From Trichoplax sp. H2 (Eukaryota > Placozoa > Uniplacotomia > Trichoplacea), in contig NOWV01000120.1 of the NCBI GenBank assembly GCA_003344405.1, positions 124,001 through 188,000 of the forward strand: a stretch of 64,000 nucleotides of DNA, given 5' to 3'. The position numbers were made by a program, and so were the translations under genes. The notes under the pieces were generated by a model, which did not search any database, had not been told where the DNA came from, and saw only the letters and a list, made by a program, of their open reading frames with translations. This document shows positions 52,113 through 64,000 of the stretch, piece by piece. Each line of letters starts with the position of its first letter. The stretch's first letter is position 1.

Positions 52113-55100
52113 ATGTCCAATTTTGAGTCATTAGACGAACTGAAAGCTTTGAAACGACCGCAGTTGCAAAAGCTTTGCAAAAAACATGGAATTAAAGCAG
52201 CTGGAAAGGTAATGGAAATAGAAGACTTAATGAAATGACCATAAGCTATTTGGCTAATAATGTATAACTTCTGTTATCGAGTAGAGAGCTAGGATTTTAT
52301 ATTACTGAAATGAATAGTTGCTAGATAAACTGTACTGCACGTATTGAGCATGCAATCGCGTGGAGGTGTAAGCAAAAGATGTCATGAAAATCGAACAGTC
52401 TGATCATAAATGGCAAACTCCAAAAGCAGAGAATTTAAAATTTTATATTTTCAGGCATATTATACTGGTATTGATGGATTAAAGAGTACATATATATGTA
52501 GATCATTAGTTTGTATAATCAATAGTATCATAGTGGACCAACTACTACAGTCACTTCTGCAAAAAAATTTGGAGACAGGATTGTTCGATTGCAACGAATA
52601 AGTATACTTCAAATTATAATTAGTGATTGACCTGACTACATTCCATACCGTCGCAAGATGCAAAAAATATCTTAATATCCAAATTTTATGTACATGGAGC
52701 ACCTGACATTTATACTAATGTCTAATTCTAAAGTTTCTACGTTCATCATGATAATGCAAGACTGTATACATCTCTGTATTACTAATGCCATTGAAAAGAC
52801 GCGTGTAAAAGCATCTACATTTTAGAATAATCAATCTTAGTCTAATTGGTTTTTGTTTCGAAACACAGTAGATAACATAACTTATTTATTTTTATTTTTA
52901 TTCTACTATACAATTTCCTATTCACTATCCTATGATAATTTCTATCCGTTGTTCATACAAAATTGCATCTCATTTCTGCTTAAAGCATCATTGTACATTT
53001 TATGTGAAACCACAGTACAGGCAGTATTCTTACAATATTTTACTGCATATTCCAATTTAACGTCGGCTATATATTATTACTTCATTACCGTTAACTGTAT
53101 TCCATACTTATAAACATGCAGTATATGCTGTATATATACGTATACATACACATTTACGCCAAAATGTAATATTAATAGTTGTCACGGTTCGCTTACGAAT
53201 TTATATACCAAGTAAATTAAGAAAGTACTTTTAGATTATTGAAAGGTATCTCTACCGTCACTAATTATACGCGTATTTATTATTATCTTCAAACGTACAG
53301 TAGTGCTATAATTTGATCATGATACGAACGTAGACTCAATAGTTTATTACTTATATCATAATTATGTTTCGTTCAATTTAAAGAACACTTATTTTACAAA
53401 ATCTATATAGCAGCAGCACTTACATATACGGTATACGTACATTGTTGATCATATAGCAGAATTCATTCAAATCATCTAGCCTTCACACTTAACTTGGTGA
53501 ATCAAGGCTAATTATATATATACAATTAGCATGATTTGATAAGTGCCTTAGTAACATTATCTGTAGCTAACGATTCTCATCTATTATACTGTAGCTTATT
53601 CTTTTACTTTAAAACATTTTATTCCTAGCTTTCTGATGGCGTGGATTACGTATAACAGTGAAAATATAGAAATCTGCTTTAATTATAATCATTTAGCAGA
53701 CATAGCACTTAACATTTATAATTTGTATCAATAGGCTAACTTGTTAATAGTAACTCGCTAAAATAGATTATTGCAGTGAAAATAAAACCAAAAATCATTA
53801 TTGAACATAATTGTAATACACCCATAACACATACATTCTAATTACGCCATATTATCACTGTGTATTTTGCATTAAGAACATCGAATTGATAGCTGCCCTT
53901 AAGAGAATATTGCTCAAACCTAAAGTTTCCGGTAATACCTGGTAAGTCAACGCTCAACTTAAAGAATTGATTTCATAGATATCCGCGTTTCGACAATATA
54001 CTGTGCTGTCTTGATATTAGGTACTATAGGTATGCATGCAGCATAGGATGCAAGTAGCAGCTCAACTGCAGCTGTTACTTTACACCATACATTTTTCTGT
54101 CTATTTATATGTTACATACAGTATGTGTGTTGTATTGGTATTCCACACCATTAAGGTACTTATTAATTTTTTTCTTATGACGGAATTCTCTACCGTGAAC
54201 ATTCCTTCTATTCTCGAAGTACGCAATATAATTTAGTTGTTGAAAACGTACAGGAGAGATTTGAAGTATTTGTAAGTATCAGTAAAATGTTTGTTTGATT
54301 TAAAATTTAAAAATAATAATATAATAAAATCAAAGTAGAATCTAGTTTGCAATCAGTCTCAGCCCTCTCGCCGCCGAACCTACTATTTGATATACTATGC
54401 GATAACGATTCACGTTACACATAATATCACAGACACAAAATCTGGTGTGGTGATATCTTAGGCGGATAAACTAATTAATTTATCATCCCGTTAGACACAG
54501 AATAGCAATCGCCTAATTTTAAGCAATTTTGTTACAAATATTTCAGAATGGCAAGATTGAACCAGAAAGTATCTGCGATTCGACTACTGTACGTCGTCAG
54601 ACTTACGATAAGGATGTTAATCCTATCAGTTCTAAAGAGAATCAAGACCCTGTAGAACTTCAGGTAATTAACATCATAAATAAATTTGGCTGCTTTTACC
54701 CTTCGTCTTGTAAACTATATAATGCGCTATCCTATTTGCACTCATATGTTGCATAAATATTGTACTTATTCATGCCATTATTAGCAATTACTTTGCATCA
54801 AAATAAAACCATTAAAAAATGCTATTTAGGTAAAAGTTGTGAATGATAACTTATCTGTTGGCAAAGTTCAGGCTGATCTGATGATGGAGCTAGGTGAAAG
54901 AGTGGCTGGTAAATAGTGAATTGTAACTGATAAAAATATTTCATTTAGCACTTTTTCTTAGTTATATATTACTGCAGCATAATGTTAGTTTACTGGACCT
55001 TAAAAATATGAGATGCTAGAATAATTACACTCTCTTATTAATTATATTATGAACGGATTAGCTTAAGTTACTTCGTGTTCACAAAATACATTCTAGCTCG

Positions 55101-57032
55101 TAAGGCTCTGGGATCTGAGACTGATACATCTAATAGCCCAAGCATACAAAAGCCAACCAAGGTAAAAGAAAAGCCGCCTTCTCAAGTTTCAGATCCACCT
55201 AAGACTAGAAAAAGAGCTCAAAAGAGCAATGGACCAACTAAAACCAGTAACATAGCTAAGAAAAGTGCATTAAAAAAAGCCGACTCAGTTTCGTCCTCCA
55301 AAAAACCAGGTACTTATGTTGTGCTCACAAATGTGTTGATTTTTCTTGCTAAGTGATGGATTTTCTATAATTTAAAGCAAGAAAAGCCACCAAACTCCCT
55401 GATTTCAAAAAATTGCACGCTCAAAACTTCAGCAAGTACGTATTAAGGATTCTCTATTTGTTACACTATAATTTTCTGTCCTTTTTAACACAATGATGTA
55501 AATGGACTGTATTCACCAAGGGAGAAATTAGATTGTAAGACATACAGATAAAATCATATTACTCGTACAGTACGTTATTATTGACAGTATCCTTTCAGGT
55601 AGAAATTTTATTGGCCAATGAAGTAGATGAATTTTTGAAGTACATTTGACAACATCAGTGCATAATATTATCACTATTTATAATATCAGATTCGGCGAAT
55701 CACTAGATACTTATCTAGACAAGAAAAATAAAAGGCGGCAGTATTTAACGCAAAAACTGGTAATGAGAATCAAAAATTTAACTCTAATCTGTCTCTTAAT
55801 TCATGCAAGATTAGTCGATTCTGTCGTTTGATTGTATTTTATGACACATAATCGATATTTATGTATTCCATTTTGATAGCAAAATAGTGTTGAAAAGAGG
55901 AAAATTGTGAAAGAGCCTACTGTTAGCTTTTCAAGCCAAGTATGTGATATAATTATATTTTGTATACGAAGTTGCCTTAAGTCAGTTTGCTATGTGTATA
56001 ACATATTAAACCTATCATCATTATTAACTTAAAAAAGATTCCAGTACATTTCAACTTTTCATTAAACGATACAACAAAGACTGAATTCAATAATCGGACA
56101 CCATCACGTCGACACGCTAAGACACCAAATAAAAAGATTCGCAGTACAGTGGTATCATCAAAACAACCAAAAAGTAAGCAAAAATCTAAGGTCACTAGTT
56201 GATATTTCGTATTCAAATAATTATTTTGATAACAATATAATGGAGTATTAATTTTTATTTCCAATCTATGTTTTAAATTTAGCCCCTATGAGTTTTAAAA
56301 CGCCAAATAAGCGTATGAAGAATGCATCAATAAATCAAGCTCAAAGTAATGCATATTGCAGTATCGATTTAATTTAATTTGGCGCTGCAGTCAGATTGTG
56401 CAAGTATTTGTATTATATGTAATGTGGCCATATTTATTCGTGTAGCACCGTTACAACGAGTACAGTTTGAAGATAGCGCTTTTCAGAGAAGGAAAAATTA
56501 TGATTTATGCAGAAGGAAATCGATTGGTGCAACGTCAGCAAAGAAATTAGCTAGAGGTTAGACGATTTATTCAAGGGTTATTGTCCTTGATTCCTGAAAT
56601 TATTAAGCCTCAATTTTTTTTGAGATACATATGATTAGTAAATACTTTATGTTATGATCTGACAGAAAGAATAAGATCCATTCAAAATCATCCGAAAGAT
56701 AATACAGTCTCACACGAGATTGACGTCAAGAAAGTCAAAGTTCCAACCAGGTTCGCATTAAAAGCAATAAAATCGTCCTATGGGGTTGCGCCTACACTGT
56801 TACATTGAAATCAGTTATATCAGTGCAACATTAATGATTAGCCGTATTTTACTGTACTGAAATAAAAAACAAACTCTTCGTTATTCGTGAATAAGCATTC
56901 TCTATCATATAACTTTTACTAAAGAATTGATGTTTTCATATCAGGGAGCAGAGACGAAATAATGCTTTGAAAGACAGATCGAAAAAGAGAAACGACGCAG
57001 TGTTTGCTCGGCGTGGAATTCAACTACGTTAA
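52113..57032 (+). CDS. NUSAP1: NUSAP1 homologue, nucleolar and spindle-associated protein
   Basis: NuSAP binds and bundles spindle microtubules near chromosomes. Exon 1 (52113-52208) reads SLDELKALKRPQLQKLCKKH, the SAP-like helix. The rest of the SAP domain, expected in 52209-54237, was not found. Later exons: about 54238-54280 (ENVQERFEVF), 54547-54663 (ISSKENQDPVELQ, a KEN box), 54830-54909, 55099-55309 (Lys/Ser/Pro-rich), 55377-55428 (KLPDFKKLHAQNFSK, the family hallmark), 55689-55759 (FGESLDTYLDKKNKRRQYL), about 55889-55939, 56033-56173 (TPSRRHAKTPNKKI), 56283-56349 (PMSFKTPNKRMKNAS), 56446-56557 (QRVQFEDSAFQRRKNYDLCR), 56667-56751 and 56945-57032 (EQRRNNALKDRSKKRNDAVF, then ARRGIQLR and TAA). 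The C-terminus matches the basic end of vertebrate NuSAP. Exon phases fit wherever both neighbours were seen. Overall charge is strongly basic. Confidence 0.8.
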
Positions 57033-58001
57033 TGTATCGTACTCGTTCTGACTTAACAATATTATTCTTATGCATAAGCAGTATGTACTATGCACGAGTA
57101 AGCAACTTACCATTCTATCTAATGATCATTTTATAGATAATTTAATTCTATCTTTACCAATCGTTCGGTAAGCATCACACGTAGTATTTGCATCCCAAAT
57201 TATTAAAGTTTTAAACTGCATGCGTCTACCACAGTGTATGTCGATCATTACATCAGCTCGTTTTAGATAAGAACTGTGTCGTTTGACATATTATTTGGCG
57301 ACTGCTATAAAGTACCTTCTTTTTCCCCCCCCCCCCATTTTTATCATATGCCCTACATTTTCAATTTTTATTGTAAATATCCGTTAGTTGGTAAAAGTTT
57401 AACTGTGTAAGTTTCTCATTATAATTATTGCTTTAACGTTTATAAATAAAAATGAAATTAATAATTGTCAATGCTATTCTTATTACTATATTACGCTTGC
57501 TGAATCTTATCCATGTCCTTGTTTTCAAGTATGATACGTACTTACTTAATATAAATAGTGCAGCCCATTACTGTTTTTAGGTAAAATAAATATATGCCAA
57601 TCCTATAAATGTGTGTGGATCTGCTTCGTAAAAATTTCGAGTAGAATTCGACTATTTTCTACATGATCGGGTATGCTACGATATTTTATCCACGCATTAC
57701 TCCGGGATGAAAAGCCATCATTTATACAAGTAAATGAAGTTTTGTATTCACAATCTCAAAAACTTAGAATGTTTCGCACAATAGTACGAAATCATAATTT
57801 GCAGACACATATCATCAACTTTGTAGTAATAGGCGATTTATTAGAACAGCAAGTATGGTAGACACTTATTTTGCTCTACTCAATATGAAATTACCATAAT
57901 TGCAAGCGTACACAAAGGCGATCAAAATTAAACCATTTTCATATTTGAAGATTCGAATCAGTAAGTTATCAGCATTTAAATACAATATTGCCATCTAAGC
58001 G
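57033..58001. other. Intergenic region between convergent NUSAP1 and ALDH6A1 genes
   Basis: Holds both 3' UTRs. A pure run of 12 C lies at 57325-57336. AATAAA at 57445-57450 could serve NUSAP1, and TTTATT at 57837-57842 (AATAAA on the minus strand, about 160 bp beyond the stop) could serve ALDH6A1. No gene seen. Confidence 0.55.
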
Positions 58002-61000
58002 TTACTTCATTGTTGGCATAGCCGTAGGGGCTACTTTATCGGTGGCATCTTCTTCCCTCCAAAGGCTGGTGATAGTTTTCGTTTGGGTGTAGAATGCAAT
58101 ACCCTAATACGCATAAAATTATATTGCAGGCTCTTATTTAATAAATGTACATCAAATCAAAATCGAAGTTAAAATAAACATTACCGATTTGCCATAGAAG
58201 TTGGTGTCTCCTCTGAAAGAGCCTCTTGATCCAGTAAAAGCAAACATAGGCAAAGGAACCGGGATGGGAACGTTAATTCCGATCTATAATTACGAAATAC
58301 AATGATTTGAAGGTTAAAAAGTATATATCTAGCTTTAAGGTGTTAAAACAGATAATCCAATAAAATTTTAGTCGGTAATACACTTTCTTTTGGTCTAAAA
58401 TTGTTCAAATTAATACCTGGCCAACGTCGACTTCATTTTGAAATTTACGAGCAGCAGCTCCAGAGTTCGTAAAGACAGCAGTGCCGTTACCGTAGGGATT
58501 TTTATTGATTAGAGAAATGGCCTTTGCAAAGTAAGTTAAGAAAAATGTTAACATAATCCATCAAGAGAATTGATTTCAATAACTTCTTACCTCATCGAGG
58601 GTGTCAACATTTAATGTAACCAAAACAGGTCCAAATATTTCTTCCGTGTAACATTCCATATCCGGCTACATCATTTCAAATTACAGTTTTTAGAAATTAT
58701 AAATGGCAAACAAGAAGTAATTAAATGATATGCCACGAAAAATATACCTTCACGTCTGTTAATATTGTGGGTCCAACGAAATTTCCGTTTTCGTATCCTT
58801 TCACAGAGATATCTCGACCATCCAAAATAAGCTTTTTCATAATTAAAATATTTCATAATTAAAATATTTCTATCATTTTTATCTATATCTAGTCATTATA
58901 CGAAAAAGTAACAATAATCAAAACTAACTTATAGTAAACTAACCCCAGCACCTTCATTGACTCCACTTTGAACCAACTTGCAAACCCTATCTTTGGCTTC
59001 TGGAGTGATCAATGGGCCTAAATCAGCTTCAGGTTCAGCTCCTACAAGTTTTATGATAATAAATATAAAATGATGGGATTAGATATTCAATGGAAGTGAA
59101 GTCATATAATAATATAATCCTTCACGACTAGTGTCTATGTAATGTATCTTCGCACAACTTATTCCGTAATACCTTAATAGAATTACCTGCGCTAACTTTC
59201 AGTTTTTTCGCTCTCTCTACCAATTCAGGAATCCAGTTTTTAGTTTCACCAACAAAAACTGCAGTTGATAAAGCCATACATCTCTGTCCAGCGGCTCCAA
59301 AAGCAGCACCGCATAACTGAATTGAATAACTTAAATTAAAGAGAATGCTATAATACACCGAGTTTTACTAGCAAAGTACTAACGGCGTTAAGCGTTGCTT
59401 CTTTGTTCGCATCTGGCAAGATAACGCCATGGTTCTTAGCTCCCATGTTACTTTGTACTCGCTTTCCATTAGCTGAACCTCGTTCGTAAATGTACTCGCC
59501 CTAGTCATCATCATAGGTATTACGTAAGTACTACATTGAAGAAAATGTTAAAAAACCATGTTTTGAATGTGAACTAACAGCTTGATCAGAGCCCACAAAA
59601 GATACTGCTTTAATAACAGGGTTGTCAAGAATAAAGTTTACTGCTCTCTTGGCTCCATGAATTACGTTAACAGCACCATCTGGTATTCCAGCGTCTTGAG
59701 CCAATTTCATCATTAACATTACAGCACCAGGGTCACGTTCAGATGGCTTAATCACGGATGTGTTACCACAAACTAACGCCATTGGAAACATCTAATAATA
59801 ATTTATTACACAGTAATTATTTTTAGAACTGTTACAGGTGCAAAAGCAAGTCGTTTTATGTGTTTGCAACACGGAGCTTACCCACAACGGAATCATAGCA
59901 GGAAAATTAAACCTATAAGACATTAAGAACGGTTTGACAAAAAAGTTAATATTAACCTAAAGGCAGTCATCATTAAGTAACAATCCACGGTCGCATGATG
60001 GCTTATGTAAATTAACTTGTATTCAAATTCTACGTTAATTACGGAGTTATTCCTGCAGTCACGCCTAGTGGTATTCTGTAGGTATAGGTATCCATATCTT
60101 TCGCAACAGAAGGAAGGCTTTCACCTAACTGTAATGAGGTAATCGAACAGGCATGTTCTACGACCTCTATAAGAGATTGGTTGAAATCATGAGTTAAAAA
60201 TAATAGCATGAATAATATCCATTCGATCGTTATAAAATAGTACTTTTATCAAGTATTGCAATGTAAGAAACGCTATTAGATTTACAACAAGAATGAATCA
60301 TATTGTACTCTCAAATTTATACTACTCGCAGTTCAATCAATATCCTTACGCAGGCCGCGAAAAACATCCCCTTCTGCATCTAATAAAGTTTTGCCTTGCT
60401 CCTTCGTGATGATTTTAGCAATTTCAGGCTAGTAACAACCAATCATCAAGAGTTATTTAAGAATTAGATAACAATCTTACTAACCGCCAATAAAGTATCA
60501 ATTCATTACCGAATTTGTACGAATTAAATCTTGTAATTTGAACATAACTTGCTGACGTGTTAAAATTGATGTTTCCTTCCAAGACTGAAATGCTCTGTCG
60601 GCAGCAGCAACAGCGCTGTTCATTTCGCTATCTGTTGCACATGGCACCCTTGAGACCACTTCATTAGTAGCCTATGAAGTAATAATATAATGTATAACAG
60701 ATATCATAAAATAGCTGATAATTCAAGCATTTAAAACTTCGGTTCTGACAGAATAAATACCATATGTACATATATCACATATATATGGCAAATATACAGG
60801 AAGGTATAATAGAAATAAAGCCTGAAATTCGAGTATTAACTTTAAGAATAGACCTACAGGATCGTGAATGTCAATCCATTCGTTTGTTTGTGATTCAATG
60901 AATTTGCCATCAATAAAGAGTGGAGTTGTGGTCTGAAATATACAGAAAATAATATCAATCATGAATTGCATCATTACCATTAATTTAGCAGATTGATTAG

Positions 61001-61106
61001 TCGGTACAGCTAGATAACGTTTATAACAGCCTGTCTACTGAATAGTTAAGTTTATACGAGAGCTTACCGCAGATGCGTAGTTACGATAGAAGTGCAACCT
61101 GGACGC
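58002..61106 (-). CDS. ALDH6A1: Methylmalonate-semialdehyde dehydrogenase (CoA-acylating), mitochondrial; first exon not found
   Basis: Converts methylmalonate semialdehyde or malonate semialdehyde with CoA and NAD+ to propionyl-CoA or acetyl-CoA in valine and thymine catabolism. The exon at 61068-61106 ([11 protein letters not shown], a mitochondrial presequence type) joins in phase to 60856-60935 ([20 protein letters not shown]). It continues with [89 protein letters not shown] (59531-59791), [20 protein letters not shown] and [20 protein letters not shown] (59128-59340), where Cys is the catalytic residue. [40 protein letters not shown] and [20 protein letters not shown] end in AMPTMK and a TAA at 58002-58004. 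It looks intact and highly conserved. The ATG must lie upstream of 61106; an in-exon ATG near 61112 is out of phase. Confidence 0.93.
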
Positions 61107-63906
61107 CTAATCATAAAACGAGATCGATTATAGTTAATTAAATATGCGTGCATGCGATAAGTACAGGTTAAGACTTGTTTGTACGAAGTAGTACGATTCG
61201 TATAATACTATAGCGAAAACTGTCCTTTATACTTTGTCTTCGTTAATGGATTTACAATGCACTTAGCTGTACTTTTACTATCATAGCTGCAATGATTACA
61301 AAGCTTTTTAAAGATTGGCTCATTTGGAGCAGAAAATACAGTGAGGGTTAGCCCTTAGAGAAGTGTTATCGTAACTAAAATGATCGTATGAAGCGAAATC
61401 TGGCTAGGATGGATAAAAAATCGCCGGTAGCTCGCAATACAATACAAAGCAATAGTATTCGTAGGATTTTGCCTTATCGATCTATTCCTGTAGATAGCTG
61501 CCATTATATCACCCACCAACGGGTGATACGTATCATTAGTAGAAATTTACTAGATATTCTCCGATCATTGCAATTGCTATAATTAACGCGTATTTAATTC
61601 AATGAACTATAACTTTAATTACGATCAATAACTATATTACAGATTGTATATAAGTGTGTTATATAATAGCTACAGTTTATTTTGTGTAAACTACCTGCTG
61701 TGAAACGTATTCGATCGAAGTTCAAGGTACATAATTCACGCTATTACGTGTGCAATATGCAGTAAGTCGCTGTGAGTTCGCAAACATGTTTATGTATTCA
61801 ACGTCATTCTGATGTACATCCGGCTTAGATGTTCCTATAGCTCGTGAAGTATATCTGTATATCCAACACTCCTGTATTAGGATAATCCATATTGCTAAGT
61901 TACTTTCCACTGTATCAAGGCGCAAAAGATACAGGTTACAGCTATTCTAATTATTTAACAGTTATAGCATAAATCTCTGTCAGCTGGAACATCATCAAAA
62001 CTGGAAATACTCGTCGGATTAAAATAATTCGTATCAATTGTTTTCCGTCACAACTTGCAGGGTATAGACAGTAGAGTACCGTCTAAATTTGATGCGTTGA
62101 TACTGGTGAAATGTAGCAGAACCTGTTTTACAGCACATGTACTACTGGCAGCTTTGATGCAACTTGTAGTACAATACTGCATACTAAAAGTCAGCGTAAT
62201 AAAAATATCATCTGAATGTCATAATGGTACACGTAATAAGCCTTTTTCAATTAGCTTGTCATTGTAGGATGAAAAGTATAGGATGCTACCAGGATATTTC
62301 TTTTAGTAATTCCTCATGGTGCAGTATCACAGCTTACGGCAGAAGATTTTTAATTAAAGGAGATTTATGATTCAATTTCATATTTGCTATTGCTTTGCTC
62401 CATACGCGAGATGAAAAGCGAAGTTAGGTGGTACTGTAATTACTCTAATGTTGTCTGATTAAAATCGCATTCTTCTAGTACACATCATCATGTGGCTAAT
62501 TAAAAGTCCCTCAATGATATAATTCCTTAGTTTTTATTAGTATCGATACTACTTTCATGTCCTATATCCTACAAGCGAGTTGGAATAACAGCGTAATTCT
62601 GGAGGTGGGTTTCATGATTCTATCAATGTCTCTTTTATCAACTGTATAGGCTTTAGCAGTGATACAAGCCCATATTCCAATGATTACCATTTATCGTCAA
62701 CAACTGTCCAAAGTAGACATGGCTACGTGAATTAGTATCGTTTTGCAGAATATGATAATTAATAAGAGTAACGATAGTAAATTAAATTAATGTACTCGTA
62801 TTCACTGACAGATCTACGGACAGTGTTGTACGGGATTGGCACTTTGTCAGTAAACATCTGCATACAGTAAGATGATAATTAAGAAACGGACAACCATCAC
62901 AAATGCTGGACGATATTGGATGATCAAAAGTAAAACTTGAAAGCAGAAAGAGAGAGATCTACTTTTATGTCTAGAGCAGTAATTACTGATCACTTTTAAT
63001 GAATTCATTACCATCGCTGTTCGATTTACTCAATTACTCTAAATGTACTGTATCGTAAGCTGGAAACACATGTTGCGTTAGCCACGTTCCAATGAGAATT
63101 TTTTGAAGGGATTTAGTAAACTAGAAAGTATTGTGATAAAGGAATGGAAAGACTTTGAGAACCATAACTAACACCTTATTAACGAGGCTGGTAAAGCAAT
63201 CATTCTATACAAGTAACACAAGGATCAATAATCAACCAAAGGACTGGCCGATCCAAGACATATTTCACCAACTGTATTGACAATATTTTATCCTATCAAG
63301 CCCAATCACAAACTGATAAGAAAGTAGTGATATGAATTGTTGCGAAAGCGTGCACGCTGTTTTCTGAGTCTATAGCAATAGTTTTAGTCTTCCTTTTGTT
63401 GTGGTAGATGAAAATGATCTTTTGGAAGTGTCGTAGCTCCTCAGGAATAACTATCCAATACCCTCTGGTCGAATAATTAATTGATCGATCAATACTACTC
63501 CGTCACGTTCACAATTTGGTGTCATTTAGGAGCACCTTGATCAATCAATCTCTACCCAAGTCTACGCAAGTGTACCCATTTCTACGACGATTTTCTTCTT
63601 TACTAGACCTACTTTATTCACTAAATGGTCATGTTGATGACGTCGATGTATTCCATGTTACTATTCAAACGCCATGGGTAATATCTTATTGCTGTAGGAC
63701 AGTCCACTGTTGATTGCAATTCTGCTACTGTATTTTACTGAATTTGTACCTTAGTGATCAAGACGCAGTTACGCCAATTCTATTGTACAGCAAGTCAAAA
63801 TTATGATGTACAACAATTTTCAAATGGAGCATATAGGATGAAATAGAGCTCAACTAAATGTTTACATTCAAGACTGAAGTAAAATCCATTTCCTAGTAGA
63901 AATACC
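61107..63906. other. Region without recognised genes
   Basis: Upstream of ALDH6A1 and AT-rich. It should contain the ALDH6A1 first exon and promoter. ORFs here (61388-61582, 62055-62267, 61722-61925 minus) show no recognisable domain. The stretch 63529-63667 on the plus strand is open, bounded by AG and GT, and could be an exon, but I do not recognise the peptide. A 14-bp palindrome ATTGATCGATCAAT is at about 63479-63492. Confidence 0.5.
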
Positions 63907-64000
63907 TGCTTTGCAATTTGCGAAATTCTTGACCTAGCAGAGAGCATTTTTTTTCCTTCTTTGATTGCAAGTGCGAGCTGGAAGTCTGTGGCCAGATAAT
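63907..64000 (-). CDS. Possible exon of an unidentified gene running off the right edge
   Basis: On the minus strand the last 94 bases are open and read ATDFQLALAIKEGKKMLSAR then SRISQIAKQ, followed by a GT donor (GTATTT). The composition is protein-like and amphipathic. I do not recognise the family. The exon's 5' end lies outside the window, and no downstream exon could be placed with confidence. Confidence 0.35.

Noticed and set aside
61068-61118. ATG near 61112 as the ALDH6A1 start codon (MIRRPGCTS...)
   Set aside because: Its frame ends the exon out of phase with the next, highly conserved exon. The in-phase reading ([11 protein letters not shown]) begins at an acceptor AG, so the true start is further upstream.
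1-64000. CRISPR arrays, bacterial operons, phage or transposon genes
   Set aside because: The window has spliced eukaryotic genes throughout. The tandem repeats lack CRISPR-like regular spacers, and no transposase, reverse transcriptase or integrase motifs were seen.

Overview
The window is nuclear DNA of an animal-like eukaryote. It is strongly AT-rich, its genes are cut into many small exons by short GT-AG introns (mostly 50-700 bp), and TAA, TAG and TGA all act as stops. Five conserved eukaryotic genes are recognisable from exon-by-exon translation. The set includes an axonemal dynein, a TMEM87-type Golgi membrane protein and a NuSAP-type spindle protein. Together with the compact AT-rich introns this suggests an early-branching ciliated metazoan (a placozoan or similar), but the species call is inference only.

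Layout, left to right. (1) about 263-9966, minus: an SMP/C2-domain lipid-transfer tether of the tricalbin / extended-synaptotagmin type, 3' end cut off by the left edge. (2) 9967-12177: region between two divergently transcribed genes, with a candidate RFX X-box. (3) 12178-43001, plus: one complete axonemal dynein heavy chain of about 75-80 exons, best matching the inner-arm DNAH6/DNAH14 group. The N-terminal tail, linker, AAA1-AAA6, stalk with microtubule-binding domain and C-terminal domain are all visible. (4) 44286-51469, minus: complete TMEM87A/B homologue (signal peptide, luminal region, seven-TM core, cytosolic tail). (5) 52113-57032, plus: NUSAP1 homologue (SAP-like N-terminus, KEN box, basic microtubule-binding C-terminus). 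(6) 58002-about 61106, minus: mitochondrial methylmalonate-semialdehyde dehydrogenase (ALDH6A1); its first coding exon was not located. (7) 61107-64000: mostly non-coding to my reading, with one possible minus-strand exon touching the right edge.

The genes alternate in strand, giving divergent pairs that share upstream regions (SMP-C2/dynein, TMEM87/NUSAP1) and convergent pairs that share downstream regions (dynein/TMEM87, NUSAP1/ALDH6A1). They do not form one pathway: ciliary motility, mitosis, Golgi/membrane homeostasis, lipid transfer and valine/thymine catabolism are all represented.

I found no transposon ORF, CRISPR array, rRNA or tRNA, and no clear new system. The most unusual content is inside the dynein. 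Its tail carries a degenerate repeat of about 11 residues rich in basic-X-Ser motifs, and other insertions (acidic, Arg/Ser-rich, Ser-rich) interrupt the otherwise conserved motor. Several introns carry local tandem duplications, one of which copies a splice acceptor together with the first bases of its exon.
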